Below, piece after piece: positions 8,975-19,894 of a stretch of 64,000 bases of DNA (positions within the stretch are counted from its first letter, which is position 1; each line of letters begins with the position of its first letter). The notes beneath the pieces were generated by a model, which worked only from the letters and a program-made list of their open reading frames with translations, was not told the origin of the DNA and ran no database searches. The position numbers were made by a program, and so were the translations under genes. The DNA is taken from positions 100,926 to 164,925 of the forward strand of contig LVBB01000016.1 of the NCBI GenBank assembly GCA_001603075.1. Reading direction: 5' to 3'. The stretch comes from Phycisphaerales bacterium Planc_01. GTDB taxonomy: Bacteria > Planctomycetota > Phycisphaerae > Sedimentisphaerales > Anaerobacaceae.

Positions 8975-9466
8975 ATGACCGAAAATCACGCTGAGAACCT
9001 GAACATCGAAGTCCGCACCGAAGCCAAGAAGGCCGAACCGAAGGTCGTCATGGGATCGGGCAACAAGAGCAATGAGAAGTACGGCTACTGGTGGGGCACC
9101 GGCCGCCGGAAGACCGCGATCGCCCGGGTCCGAATCCGGCCCGGCAGCGGCAAGCTCATCGTCAACAAGAAGGAATTGAACGATTTCTTCGCCCGGGAGC
9201 AGGACCGCAAGGCGGTGGTCGCACCGCTCAAGAGCGTCCATGCCGAGAAGGCCTTCGATGTGTTCGTCAACGTCAAGGGCGGGGGCACGACCGGCCAGGC
9301 CGGAGCGGCCCTGCTGGGCGTGGCCAGGGCCCTGAGAAGCTACGACGAGAATTACATTCAGGCCCTGCGTGACGGCGGGCACCTGACGCGAGACCCGCGC
9401 ATGGTCGAGAGGAAAAAGCCCGGCCAGGCGGGTGCACGGCGGAGGTTCCAGTTCTCCAAGCGTTAG
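8975..9466 (+). CDS. rpsI: 30S ribosomal protein S9
   Basis: S9 sits on the small-subunit head and its C-terminal tail reaches the P-site tRNA. The 163-aa protein carries an acidic/basic N-terminal extension of about 30 residues not found in E. coli S9 (130 aa). The conserved core begins at GTGRRKTAIARVRIRPGSG, followed by VNVKGGGTTGQAGAALLGVARAL. The tail ends in the diagnostic DPRMVERKKPGQAGARRRFQFSKR-type sequence. It is cotranscribed with rplM and ends at a strong terminator. Confidence 0.96.
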   Translation: MTENHAENLNIEVRTEAKKAEPKVVMGSGNKSNEKYGYWWGTGRRKTAIARVRIRPGSGKLIVNKKELNDFFAREQDRKAVVAPLKSVHAEKAFDVFVNVKGGGTTGQAGAALLGVARALRSYDENYIQALRDGGHLTRDPRMVERKKPGQAGARRRFQFSKR

Positions 9467-9494
9467 AAGCAACCTTCGATTCATCGCTACCGAC

Positions 9495-9527
9495 AGCCGC
9501 CGAGAGACGATCTTGGCGGCTTTTTTT
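9495..9527 (+). terminator. Intrinsic terminator of rplM-rpsI
   Basis: AGCCGCCGAGA pairs with TCTTGGCGGCT (11 bp with one G-T wobble) around a short GACGA loop, followed by seven consecutive T residues. Confidence 0.9.
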
Positions 9528-9611
9528 GTGGGGCGAGCAACTTCGCTCGCCGGTTGAGAGCCATCGATATCCGGGTTGTGCGTGGACGCACGACCTGCAA
9601 GGAGAGCAACC

Positions 9612-10619
9612 ATGATTCGAGTCGCCATCATCGGCGCCAGCGGGTACACCGGCGCCGAGAGCATCCGCATCCTGTTTCGGCATAGCCAGGCCGAACTGAC
9701 CTATCTGACCGCCCTGCCGGAGGAATGCGGACCGGCCGAAGAGGTGTTCCCGGAGTTTCGGGGCCGCTGCGGGTTGGCCATCGAGCCGCTCGACCTTGAC
9801 AAATTGTCGCAGTTGGCGGACGTGGCGCTGTGCTGCCTGCCGCACAAGGTCTCGATGGGGTTCGTGCCCAAGCTTCTCGACGCCGGTGTCAAGGTGATCG
9901 ACTTCAGCGCCGACTACCGCATCAAGGATGTGAGCGTCTACGAGAAGTTCTATCAGCCGCACACCGATCCGGCCAACTTGGCCAAGGCGGCCTACGGCCT
10001 GCCCGAGCTGTTCCGCAAGCAGATCAAGGGCACGAACCTGGTCGCCAACCCCGGCTGCTTTCCCACGGGTGCGGTGCTGGCGATCGCCCCCCTGCTCAAA
10101 GAAGGCCTCATCGAGACCGACTCGGTGATCGTCAGCTCGGTGACGGGCGCCTCCGGGGCGGGCAAGAACCCGTCGAGCAAGTTCCACTTCCCGAACATGA
10201 ACGAGAATCTGTTTCCCTACGGGATCGGGGTGCATCGGCACATGCCGGAGATGGAGCAAATCGCCGGCGAGGTGGCCGGCTCCGAGGTCAATATCCTCTT
10301 CCAGCCCCACGTCGGGCCGTTCGATCGCGGCATTCTTTCGAGCGTCTACGCCCGCCCGGCAAAGAGCCTCAAGAACGAGCAGTTGCTGCCGCTCTACCAC
10401 GAATTCTACAAGGCCGAGCCGTTCGTCCGCGTCTGCAAGACCGCTCCGGCCGTCAAAGACGTCGCGGGCACGAACTACTGCCACGTCTTCCCGACGTTGG
10501 TCAAAGGCCGGCTCGCACTGTTCTCGGCGATCGACAACCTCGTCAAGGGCGCATCGGGCCAGGCGATCCAGAACATGAACATCCTGTTCGGCGTCGATGA
10601 GATCATGGGACTCAAGTAG
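9612..10619 (+). CDS. argC: N-acetyl-gamma-glutamyl-phosphate reductase
   Basis: ArgC performs the third step of arginine synthesis, NADPH reduction of N-acetylglutamyl phosphate to the semialdehyde. The 335-aa protein begins with the nucleotide-binding glycine motif IRVAIIGASGYTGAE. The catalytic cysteine sits in VANPGCFPTGAVLAIAPL. HVGPFDRGILSSVYA and a C-terminal Rossmann closing segment complete the fold. I use the ATG at 9612, 6 bp after AAGGAGAG; the tracked upstream start has no such site. In many bacteria argC lies directly beside argJ. Here they are separated by a hydrolase gene and vapBC. Confidence 0.95.
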   Translation: MIRVAIIGASGYTGAESIRILFRHSQAELTYLTALPEECGPAEEVFPEFRGRCGLAIEPLDLDKLSQLADVALCCLPHKVSMGFVPKLLDAGVKVIDFSADYRIKDVSVYEKFYQPHTDPANLAKAAYGLPELFRKQIKGTNLVANPGCFPTGAVLAIAPLLKEGLIETDSVIVSSVTGASGAGKNPSSKFHFPNMNENLFPYGIGVHRHMPEMEQIAGEVAGSEVNILFQPHVGPFDRGILSSVYARPAKSLKNEQLLPLYHEFYKAEPFVRVCKTAPAVKDVAGTNYCHVFPTLVKGRLALFSAIDNLVKGASGQAIQNMNILFGVDEIMGLK

Positions 10620-10631
10620 AGCAAGAGGCAG

Positions 10632-11492
10632 ATGGCTGGAATGCGCACGGGGATACTGAAAATCGCGACCTGCCAGTTTGCGGTCGGCCCGTCGATCGAA
10701 GAGAACGCCGAGGCAATTCGCGACTTCCTTCATCAGGCCAGAGACGCAGACGCCGAGATCGTTCATTTCTCCGAGTGCGCGCTGAGCGGCTATGCGGGGA
10801 CGGACTTCGCGAGCCTGGACGACTACGACTGGCCCCTGCTGCGGGCCGAGACGCAGAAGATTGTGTCGTTGGCGGGGCGCCTGGGGCTCTGGGTCGTGCT
10901 CGGCAGCACGCACCCGCTGACCGAGCCGCACAAGCCACACAACTGTCTGTACCTGATCGACGCCGAGGGCCAAATCGCCGATCGCTACGACAAGCGATTC
11001 GGCACGCCGGGCGACCTGGAGTATTACACGCCAGGCGACCGGTTCGTCACGTTCACGCTCAACGGCGTCAAATGCGCGCTGCTGATCTGTTTCGATCTGC
11101 GCTTCCCCGAGCTCTACCGCGAGCTGTACAAACAGGGCGCCCATTGCATCTTTCAGTCGTTCTACAACGCCCGCCAGGACGGCCCGAGCGTGCACACCCA
11201 TATCATGCGACAGACGATGCAGTGCCACGCGGCGACGAACTTCTGCTGGGTGAGTATGGCCAACTCCAGCGCCTACTACAGCCCCTATCCATCGTGCTTC
11301 ATCGAGCCGGACGGGGTGATCGCCGGACGACTGACCGACAACGAGCCGGGAATGCTCATCAGCACCGTAGACCTGGCGCGGGAATTCTACGACCCCATGA
11401 AGGACTTCCGCGACCTGGCCATCGCCGGCCGCCTCACCAACGGCCCCGGCCCCCTCGACGACCCCCGATCCAGGTGCACGCAGGAACTTTGA
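10632..11492 (+). CDS. Carbon-nitrogen hydrolase (nitrilase superfamily)
   Basis: This 286-aa alpha/beta hydrolase has the superfamily Glu-Lys-Cys triad: E in EIVHFSECALSGY, K in ADRYDKRFGTPGD, and C in ALLICFDLRFPELYREL. The family hydrolyses nitriles or, more often, amides such as N-carbamyl compounds, omega-amides and deaminated glutathione. The substrate cannot be read from the sequence. It lies 12 bp after argC, so it is probably cotranscribed, which hints at a nitrogen or amino-acid role. The start could be the ATG at 10632 or 10641. Confidence 0.88.
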   Translation: MAGMRTGILKIATCQFAVGPSIEENAEAIRDFLHQARDADAEIVHFSECALSGYAGTDFASLDDYDWPLLRAETQKIVSLAGRLGLWVVLGSTHPLTEPHKPHNCLYLIDAEGQIADRYDKRFGTPGDLEYYTPGDRFVTFTLNGVKCALLICFDLRFPELYRELYKQGAHCIFQSFYNARQDGPSVHTHIMRQTMQCHAATNFCWVSMANSSAYYSPYPSCFIEPDGVIAGRLTDNEPGMLISTVDLAREFYDPMKDFRDLAIAGRLTNGPGPLDDPRSRCTQEL

Positions 11493-11543
11493 GTTGTCCG
11501 CAGAACCCGTGACCCCGCCGGTGAGGAATCTGACATGTACAAC

Positions 11544-11588
11544 TTGCCCCCTACGGAGGAGTGTGTATAATCATGATGACAATACACA
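11544..11588 (+). promoter_or_regulatory. vapBC promoter with overlapping inverted-repeat operator
   Basis: A promoter TTGCCC-16 bp-TATAAT overlaps a perfect 7-bp inverted repeat, TGTGTAT (11562-11568) and ATACACA (11582-11588). The left arm overlaps the -10 box. VapB-type antitoxins repress their own operon at such sites, so this is the likely autoregulatory operator. Confidence 0.65.
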
Positions 11589-11605
11589 TTCATGGAGAAT
11601 GAACC

Positions 11606-11800
11606 ATGCGAACGAATGTGGTGCTTGATGACGGCCTGATGCAGACCGCCCTGAGGCTTTCCGGGTACAAGACCAAGAAGAGGGCAATTGAGGAAGGCCT
11701 CAAGTTGCTCATCCGGATCAACCGCCAGAAGAAGATCAGGGGATTCCGTGGGAAGCTTCGCTGGACAGGCGATCTCGACGAACTGAGAGCGGACCGATGA
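11606..11800 (+). CDS. vapB: VapB-family antitoxin
   Basis: This 64-aa protein begins with a ribbon-helix-helix-like DNA-binding segment (MRTNVVLDDGLMQTALRLSG) and the YKTKKRAIEEGLKLLIR helix typical of type II VapB antitoxins. The C-terminal part (RKLRW-like GKLRWTGDLDELR) matches the toxin-neutralising tail of this subgroup. Its stop overlaps the vapC start by 4 bp (ATGA), so the two are translationally coupled. An inverted-repeat operator overlaps the promoter. Confidence 0.88.
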   Translation: MRTNVVLDDGLMQTALRLSGYKTKKRAIEEGLKLLIRINRQKKIRGFRGKLRWTGDLDELRADR

Positions 11801-12189
11801 TCGTCGCAGATTCTTCCGTTTGGATTGACTATTTTAACGGCGTCATTACGAACCAGACCGAGCATTTGCACGCGTACCTCCAGGAAGAACCTGTCGTGAT
11901 CGGGGACATCATCCTGGTGGAAGTGCTTCAGGGCTTCAGAGACGATGGTGACTTCCGCAAGGCGAGGCAATTGTTGGATACCCTTGTCTTCATGGAAATG
12001 CTGGGCCGAGATTTGGCGGTGAAGAGTGCGCAGAACTACAGGCACCTCCGCAGAAAGGGGGTAACTGTGCGAAAAACGATCGACATCATGATTGCGACCT
12101 TCTGCATCGAAAGCGACCTGCCCCTACTGCATAGCGACAAGGATTTTGAGCCGATGAGGAGACATCTCGGACTCAAGACCGTGGTCTGA
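11797..12189 (+). CDS. vapC: VapC-family PIN-domain ribonuclease toxin
   Basis: VapC toxins cleave tRNA or rRNA through a PIN nuclease fold with Mg2+ bound by conserved acidic residues. All appear present in this 130-aa protein: D in IVADSSVWIDYF, E in IILVEVLQGF, D in RKTIDIMIATFCIE and D in LLHSDKDFEPM. The toxin therefore looks intact. The module sits between the argC/hydrolase pair and argJ and is somewhat lower in GC than its neighbours, which fits horizontal acquisition. Confidence 0.9.
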   Translation: MIVADSSVWIDYFNGVITNQTEHLHAYLQEEPVVIGDIILVEVLQGFRDDGDFRKARQLLDTLVFMEMLGRDLAVKSAQNYRHLRRKGVTVRKTIDIMIATFCIESDLPLLHSDKDFEPMRRHLGLKTVV

Positions 12190-12269
12190 ACGGCTGGCGC
12201 GACATTCCGTCGGCTTGGGCAGCAATGTATCAGCAAACGTGACGTTCTTCATTAGGCGGTGACAACAGT

Positions 12270-13472
12270 ATGAACAACGAGAGTATTACGGCGGCGAAGG
12301 GGTTTTGGGCGGCGGGGTTGAGTTGCGGGATCAAGGTTTCGGGCAAGCCGGATATTGCGCTGCTGGTCTGTCCGACGGGGGCGACGGCGGCGGCGATGTT
12401 CACGACGAACAAGATCGTCTCGGCGGCGGTAGAGATCGCACGGGAGCACGCCAAGAGTTCGAAGATCTACGCGGTCGCCGTCAATTCGGGCAACGCCAAT
12501 GCCTGCACGGGCAAGAAGGGCCTGGCCAACGCCCGCAGGATGTGCGCGGTCGCCGCCAAGGCCCTTAAGGTCGCGCCCGAGCAGGTCCTCGTCGCCTCGA
12601 CGGGCATCATCGGAGAACAGTTGCCTATTGAGAAGGCGACAACGGGAATCGCGAAAGCCGCCGGGCAGTTGTCCGACTCGGCCGAGGCCGGAGCAGCTTT
12701 CACCCAGGCCATCATGACGACGGACACCCGACCCAAATGCGCCGTTCGCCGGCTCGACATATCGGGACAGACCGTCACCATCGCGGGCACCGTCAAAGGG
12801 GCCGGAATGATCGGGCCCAACATGGCGACCACCCTGTTGTTCCTCACCACCGATGCCGCCGTCAGCAAGCCGCTGCTTGCCACCGCCCTGAAGAACGCCA
12901 TCGGCGAGTCGCTCAACAAGCTCACCGTCGACGGCCACCAGAGCACCAACGACACAGCGATCCTGCTGGCCTCGGGCGTGGCGGGCCACCGCCCCATCAC
13001 GTCGCGGTGCCCTCGCTTCAAGAAGTTCGCCAAGGCCCTGGCCGATCTCTGCACCGATCTGGCCCGGCAGATGGCGCTGGACGCAGAGGGGGCCACGCGA
13101 ATGTTCAAGGTCGTCGTCAAGGGCGCCGCCACGACGGCCGACGCCGCCCGAGCCGCGCGGGCCGTGGCCGACTATCCGCTGGTCAAGTGCGCCGTCCACG
13201 GCGGCGACCCGAACTGGGGCCGGATCATCTGCGCCGTCGGCTCCTGCGGCGTCCGGCTCGACCGGGCGAAGCTCTCGTGCAAGCTGGACGACCTGTACGT
13301 CTTCAAGAACGGCGCCCCGGCCAAGTTCGACCGCCGAAAGGCCTCCGACATCGTCTCGCAAGTCGAGCACACCATCACGATCGACCTGGGCACAGGCGAC
13401 AAGACCGACTTCTGCTACGGCTGCGACCTCAGCGCCGAGTACGTCAGCATCAACGCCGACTACCACACGTAA
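12270..13472 (+). CDS. argJ: Glutamate N-acetyltransferase / amino-acid acetyltransferase ArgJ
   Basis: ArgJ transfers the acetyl group from N-acetylornithine to glutamate, recycling it in arginine synthesis. Some members also use acetyl-CoA. The 400-aa proenzyme has the N-terminal FTTNKIVSAAVEIARE region, VNSGNANACTGKKGLANA, and the autocleavage site VKGAGMIGPNMATTLLF, where cleavage occurs between Ala and Thr. The C-terminal half contains DGHQSTNDTAILLASG and GGDPNWGRIICAVG. The start is ATG at 12270 with only a weak SD-like GGCGGTG. Confidence 0.95.
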   Translation: MNNESITAAKGFWAAGLSCGIKVSGKPDIALLVCPTGATAAAMFTTNKIVSAAVEIAREHAKSSKIYAVAVNSGNANACTGKKGLANARRMCAVAAKALKVAPEQVLVASTGIIGEQLPIEKATTGIAKAAGQLSDSAEAGAAFTQAIMTTDTRPKCAVRRLDISGQTVTIAGTVKGAGMIGPNMATTLLFLTTDAAVSKPLLATALKNAIGESLNKLTVDGHQSTNDTAILLASGVAGHRPITSRCPRFKKFAKALADLCTDLARQMALDAEGATRMFKVVVKGAATTADAARAARAVADYPLVKCAVHGGDPNWGRIICAVGSCGVRLDRAKLSCKLDDLYVFKNGAPAKFDRRKASDIVSQVEHTITIDLGTGDKTDFCYGCDLSAEYVSINADYHT

Positions 13473-13602
13473 GATGTGAAACGGCGCAAGCACGACGGCC
13501 CTCGCCGCCGTACGTTGGGACAAAAGCGATACCATCGGGAGCCAGTCTGAGGTCGCCGGCCGACGAAACGTGTGATTTCTGCGCCCGCCGCACGAAAAAT
13601 GG

Positions 13603-13630
13603 TTGAAATGCGGCTTGCTTTCTGTACACT
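13603..13630 (+). promoter_or_regulatory. Candidate promoter of hppA
   Basis: TTGAAA-16 bp-TACACT lies about 70 bp before the GTG start. The tracked ORF start at 13572 would lie upstream of this promoter, which supports the internal GTG start. Confidence 0.5.
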
Positions 13631-13697
13631 GCACGGAATTTTAGGCTGGTCGTGTGCGCACAGAGAGCAACCCATTAAACCGAAAGGAGCAGCAACC

Positions 13698-16172
<2,475 letters not shown>

Positions 16173-16244
16173 GCTCCGAAGCACGGGCGCGGCGGGCGAA
16201 CCGCGAGTCCGCCGTTGACGCAAGAGTGCTTTCCAAGTAAGCTC

Positions 16245-16273
16245 AAAGGGTGGCCGATTCGGCCACCCTTTTT
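16245..16273 (+). terminator. Intrinsic terminator of hppA
   Basis: AAAGGGTGGCC and GGCCACCCTTT form a perfect 11-bp stem with a GATTC loop, running into five T residues. Confidence 0.9.
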
Positions 16274-16296
16274 GTTTTGTGACCGGGAGTTGAGGA

Positions 16297-16653
16297 TTGA
16301 AAGAGCAACAGAACAGCGACGCCAGAGAGTTCGCCCTGGCGGCCGCCCGGCTGGCCGAGGCCAACCATTGCCACGACATTACGGTCCTGGACCTGCGGGG
16401 TATCTCCCCCGCGACGGACTACTTCGTGATCGCCACGGGGACGAGCGACCGGCAGATGCGCACGGTAGCCGACGAGGTCTCCGACGCGGGTCGGGGGCTG
16501 GGCTTTCCCCGATTCGGCCGGGCCGGATACGACCAGGGCCGCTGGATCCTGCTGGATTTCGTCAACGTCGTGGTCCATCTGTTCGACAGCGAGTACCGCC
16601 AGTACTACGACCTCGAGCTGCTCTGGGGCGACGCGAAACGCATTGATTACTGA
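16297..16653 (+). CDS. rsfS: Ribosomal silencing factor RsfS (Iojap family)
   Basis: RsfS binds L14 on the 50S subunit and blocks joining with the 30S subunit under starvation. The 118-aa protein shows the family core [51 protein letters not shown] and the closing [14 protein letters not shown]. An in-frame stop immediately precedes the TTG at 16297, so the start must be this TTG (GGGAG upstream) or internal. argS follows 21 bp later. Confidence 0.92.
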   Translation: MKEQQNSDAREFALAAARLAEANHCHDITVLDLRGISPATDYFVIATGTSDRQMRTVADEVSDAGRGLGFPRFGRAGYDQGRWILLDFVNVVVHLFDSEYRQYYDLELLWGDAKRIDY

Positions 16654-16674
16654 TGACGGATTACTGATTGTCTG

Positions 16675-18675
16675 ATGAAGACGGTTCTTGAGGTCCTGGA
16701 AGAAAGAATCGGCGCGGCGATGGCGGCCGTGGTCGGAGCCAACGAATGTGCCGCGATCGTACGCCCAACCGCCGATGCGCGGTTCGGCGACTACCAGGCC
16801 AATGGCGTCATGGCGATGGCCAAACAGCTCAAGACCAATCCGCGCAAGCTGGCCGAGCAGGTGGTCGAGCGGCTCGATGTCGCCGACCTCTGCGAGCCGC
16901 CCGAGATCGCCGGGCCGGGCTTCATCAACCTGCGTCTCAAGCCCGATTACGTCACCGTCCAACTGCTCCGCATCAACGCCGACGACTCCGAGCGGCTCGG
17001 CATTGAGCCGACCACCAAGCCCAGGAACACCGTCGTGGACTTCTCCAGTCCCAACATCGCCAAGGAGATGCACGTCGGCCACCTGCGCAGCACGATCATC
17101 GGCGACGCCATCTGCCGCATCACCGAATTCCTCGGCCACCCCGTCATCCGCCAGAACCACATCGGTGACTGGGGCACCCAGTTCGGCCGCGTCATCCTCG
17201 GCCTGTGGCACATGTGCATGGCCGAGAAGCACGGCGAACCGCTTTACTACCGAACCGAACTCGACGAACTCAGGCGGGTCGCAGGATCGAACCAGGACCT
17301 GAGAACCCTCTGCACGCGAATACGCGATCGCCACGAAGACGATTGGAGCAAAGATCGCGAGGGCGAGCAGCGTTTCGCACCGTTCCTGGAAGGACTGAAC
17401 GATCGCGACGTCGAAGGACTGTGGGAGCAGTTCCTGTGCGTCTATCAGTACGTCAACGCGCTGGAAGATGCTCTTGCGGGAATGGGGCTGACCGTCCGCA
17501 CGATCAATCAAGGACAGGAAGAGGCCATCCCCTATGAATCGCTCTCCCGGCGGATCACCGTCATGTTGCAGCGCCAAGACCGTCAGGAGCTGGACGCCTG
17601 GCAGTTCATCCGAAGGCTCACTCTGGAACACTGCGGCGGCATCTACAGGAAGCTGGGCGTCCAGTTGATCGACGCCGACGTCTGCGGCGAGAGCTTCTAT
17701 AATGACAAGTTGCCGGCGATCGTCGGCGATTTGCAGGCATCGGGTCTGGCAGTCGAGTCGGACGGCGCAACGTGTGTCTTTCCAGAGGGGTTCAAGACCA
17801 AGGAGGGTCAGCCGCTGCCGTTCATCATCCGCAAATCCGACGGCGCATATCTCTACGCAACAACGGACTTGGCGGCGTTGCGGTATCGCGTCAACGAGTT
17901 GAAGGCAGATCGAATCGTCTATGTGACTGATGCCCGGCAGATCCAGCATTTTCAGATGCTCTTCAAGGTGGCGGAGACGGCCGGGTGGGACCGGCGGGAC
18001 GGCGAGAAGGTCGAGCTGGCGCATGTGACGTTCGGCAGCGTTCTGGGCGAAGACGGCCGGCCGCTCAAGACGCGCTCCGGCGAGAACATCAAACTCAAGG
18101 ACCTGCTCGACGAGGCCGTCGAGCGGGCCAAGTCGGTCGTGGAAGAGAAGAACCCCGATCTGCCGCCCGAGCGGAAGGCCGAGATCGCCAGGGCCGTCGG
18201 GATCGGCGCGGTCAAGTACGCCGACTACTCGAACAATCGCACCAGCGACTACGTCTTCAGCTTCGACAAGATGCTGGCGATGGAGGGAAACACGGCGCCG
18301 TACATGCAGTACGCCTATGCCCGGATCAAGTCCATCGAACGCAAGGCCGAGAGCAAGGGTGTGGATATCGCCAAGGAACTGCACGGGATTGCGGCCCTCG
18401 ACCTGAGCGAGCCGACGGAACTGGATTTGGGCAAGCACCTGGCCCGCTACGCCGAGGCGATCGAGTCGGCCGTCGCCGATTACCGACCCAACTACCTGAC
18501 CGCCTATTTGTACGAGCTGGCACAAAAATTCAGCGCGTTCTACACGAATTGCCCCGTACTCGACGCACCGGCGGCGAAACGCCCGACGCGACTGCTGTTG
18601 TGCGATCTGACCGCCCGGACGATTCGTCATGGCCTCAGCGAACTGCTGGGCATCACCGTGGTCGACCAGATGTGA
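16675..18675 (+). CDS. argS: Arginyl-tRNA synthetase
   Basis: This 666-aa class I synthetase charges tRNA-Arg. Visible parts are the N-terminal additional domain (ARFGDYQANGVMAMAKQL), the ATP-binding signature SSPNIAKEMHVGHLRSTIIGD, and the degenerate KMSKS region in DGRPLKTRSGENIKLKDLL. The C-terminal anticodon-binding helical domain has ALDLSEPTELDLGKHLARY and ELAQKFSAFYTNCPVL. It is longer than the roughly 560-580 aa norm because of a helical insertion at about 200-320 in the catalytic domain. It follows rsfS closely and precedes the yjbQ-like gene by 10 bp. Confidence 0.95.
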   Translation: MKTVLEVLEERIGAAMAAVVGANECAAIVRPTADARFGDYQANGVMAMAKQLKTNPRKLAEQVVERLDVADLCEPPEIAGPGFINLRLKPDYVTVQLLRINADDSERLGIEPTTKPRNTVVDFSSPNIAKEMHVGHLRSTIIGDAICRITEFLGHPVIRQNHIGDWGTQFGRVILGLWHMCMAEKHGEPLYYRTELDELRRVAGSNQDLRTLCTRIRDRHEDDWSKDREGEQRFAPFLEGLNDRDVEGLWEQFLCVYQYVNALEDALAGMGLTVRTINQGQEEAIPYESLSRRITVMLQRQDRQELDAWQFIRRLTLEHCGGIYRKLGVQLIDADVCGESFYNDKLPAIVGDLQASGLAVESDGATCVFPEGFKTKEGQPLPFIIRKSDGAYLYATTDLAALRYRVNELKADRIVYVTDARQIQHFQMLFKVAETAGWDRRDGEKVELAHVTFGSVLGEDGRPLKTRSGENIKLKDLLDEAVERAKSVVEEKNPDLPPERKAEIARAVGIGAVKYADYSNNRTSDYVFSFDKMLAMEGNTAPYMQYAYARIKSIERKAESKGVDIAKELHGIAALDLSEPTELDLGKHLARYAEAIESAVADYRPNYLTAYLYELAQKFSAFYTNCPVLDAPAAKRPTRLLLCDLTARTIRHGLSELLGITVVDQM

Positions 18676-18685
18676 GGAAGACGCC

Positions 18686-19096
18686 ATGAGCGTGGTTCAA
18701 GAGGAATTCCCCGTCGGCACGCACAGTCGCAACGAGATGATCGACATCACCGGCCGCGTCGAGGCCGTCGTCCACAACTCCGGGATCGTCAATGGCCACG
18801 TGATGGTCTTCTGCCCGCACACGACGGCGGCAATCACGATCAACGAGAACGCCGACCCATCCGTCCCGCACGATATTCTCCTGACGCTCAGCGAGCTGCT
18901 GCCCCACCATCGCGCCGGCTATCGCCACAGCGAGGGCAATTCCGACGCCCACTGCAAGAGTTCGCTCGTCGGCACCAGTGAACAGGTGCTCGTTCGCGAC
19001 GGACGCCTGACGTTGGGGACCTGGCAGGGCATCTTCTTCTGTGAGTTCGACGGCCCGAGAAACCGGAAGGTCATCGTACAGGTCAGCGGGGAATGA
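18686..19096 (+). CDS. YjbQ-family protein (UPF0047, secondary thiamine-phosphate synthase type)
   Basis: The 136-aa beta-barrel protein has the family signatures VMVFCPHTTAAITINENADPSV and HSEGNSDAHCKSSLVGTSE, ending LGTWQGIFFCEFDGPRNRKVIVQ. Members form trimers with conserved His and Cys near a putative active site. A weak thiamine-phosphate synthase activity is reported for E. coli YjbQ, but the physiological role is unclear. I use the ATG at 18686, preceded by GAGGAAG; the tracked longer ORF overlaps argS. Confidence 0.88.
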   Translation: MSVVQEEFPVGTHSRNEMIDITGRVEAVVHNSGIVNGHVMVFCPHTTAAITINENADPSVPHDILLTLSELLPHHRAGYRHSEGNSDAHCKSSLVGTSEQVLVRDGRLTLGTWQGIFFCEFDGPRNRKVIVQVSGE

Positions 19097-19795
19097 TCCC
19101 ACCGTATCCGTGGAGGAGCACAACGAAATCACCGCCCCATAACTGAGGCCCGCGATGCGCGCATAAAAATGGCGAGGTGGTGGTTCCGGCTGGGGGGGAG
19201 ACCGGTGGACCACGCTGCCTCGCCGAGGTTTATTAGCTGTAGGACAAAGCTCAATTCTCGAAATCAAAGAGCAACTGCAATGCGCCCAACCGATCTGTCA
19301 AATGCCTTCCGCAAAAACCAAGCGTATACCAGGGTGATTCAGCCACCCCATTTCACTCCATTGATAAAGAGAATTATACCTCGTTTAACAGCCGACTGCA
19401 AGACAAAAAACCACGATTTTCGCATTTTCCTTCCCATGCGACGGCATTCCCCGACCTCGGTAAGTCCATACATGGCAAGTTCTTGTGAAATCCTACTCCT
19501 TTGCCGGTCTTCGCAGAGGTCCCCCTGGGTCCGGTCGGCGGCACTATGAGTGAACCCGAGAGCCAACCCTCCACGGGAAGGCTCGGGGCGAGAGTGATGG
19601 CCGTCGTCCAAACGATACGAGCGTCGAAAGGACCGGCACGCAAACTGATATAATCGCATCCAATACCCACATAATTCCCCCCCCCGGCGCCGACGCCGAT
19701 CCGCCGTTGGGACCATCCTCGGCCGCCTCGGCGCGGCGCCCCGGCGGACGGAGGCGTCGTCGGGCAAAATCCACCCCAGTTTTCGGGCTAATCGC
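19097..19795. other. Non-coding region between yjbQ-like gene and yggS
   Basis: About 800 bp lack any convincing ORF; the tracked frames have random-looking, Arg/Pro-rich composition. The left part contains the hairpin annotated separately, the middle (19250-19420) is AT-rich, and the right part (19680-19760) is a GC-rich low-complexity stretch. Confidence 0.5.
19171..19224 (-). other. Long stem-loop, possible minus-strand terminator or structured RNA
   Basis: GGCGAGG pairs with CCTCGCC, then GTGGT with ACCAC, then CCGG with CCGG after a small bulge, around a G-rich loop. On the minus strand the stem is followed by ATTTTTA, as an intrinsic terminator would be, yet no minus-strand gene is visible to its right. 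It does not match the SRP, tmRNA or RNase P cores I looked for. Confidence 0.4.
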
Positions 19796-19824
19796 TTGTG
19801 GGCTGCCGCGAAACTCCCTACACT
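19796..19824 (+). promoter_or_regulatory. Candidate promoter of yggS
   Basis: TTGTGG-17 bp-TACACT lies about 70 bp upstream of the yggS ATG. This is pattern match only. Confidence 0.4.
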
Positions 19825-19894
19825 GGTTCGCTCGGTGGGTATGCTGTTCTCGAACGAACACGATCGTTCCTCCTGGTATTCATAGTGTTCACAG

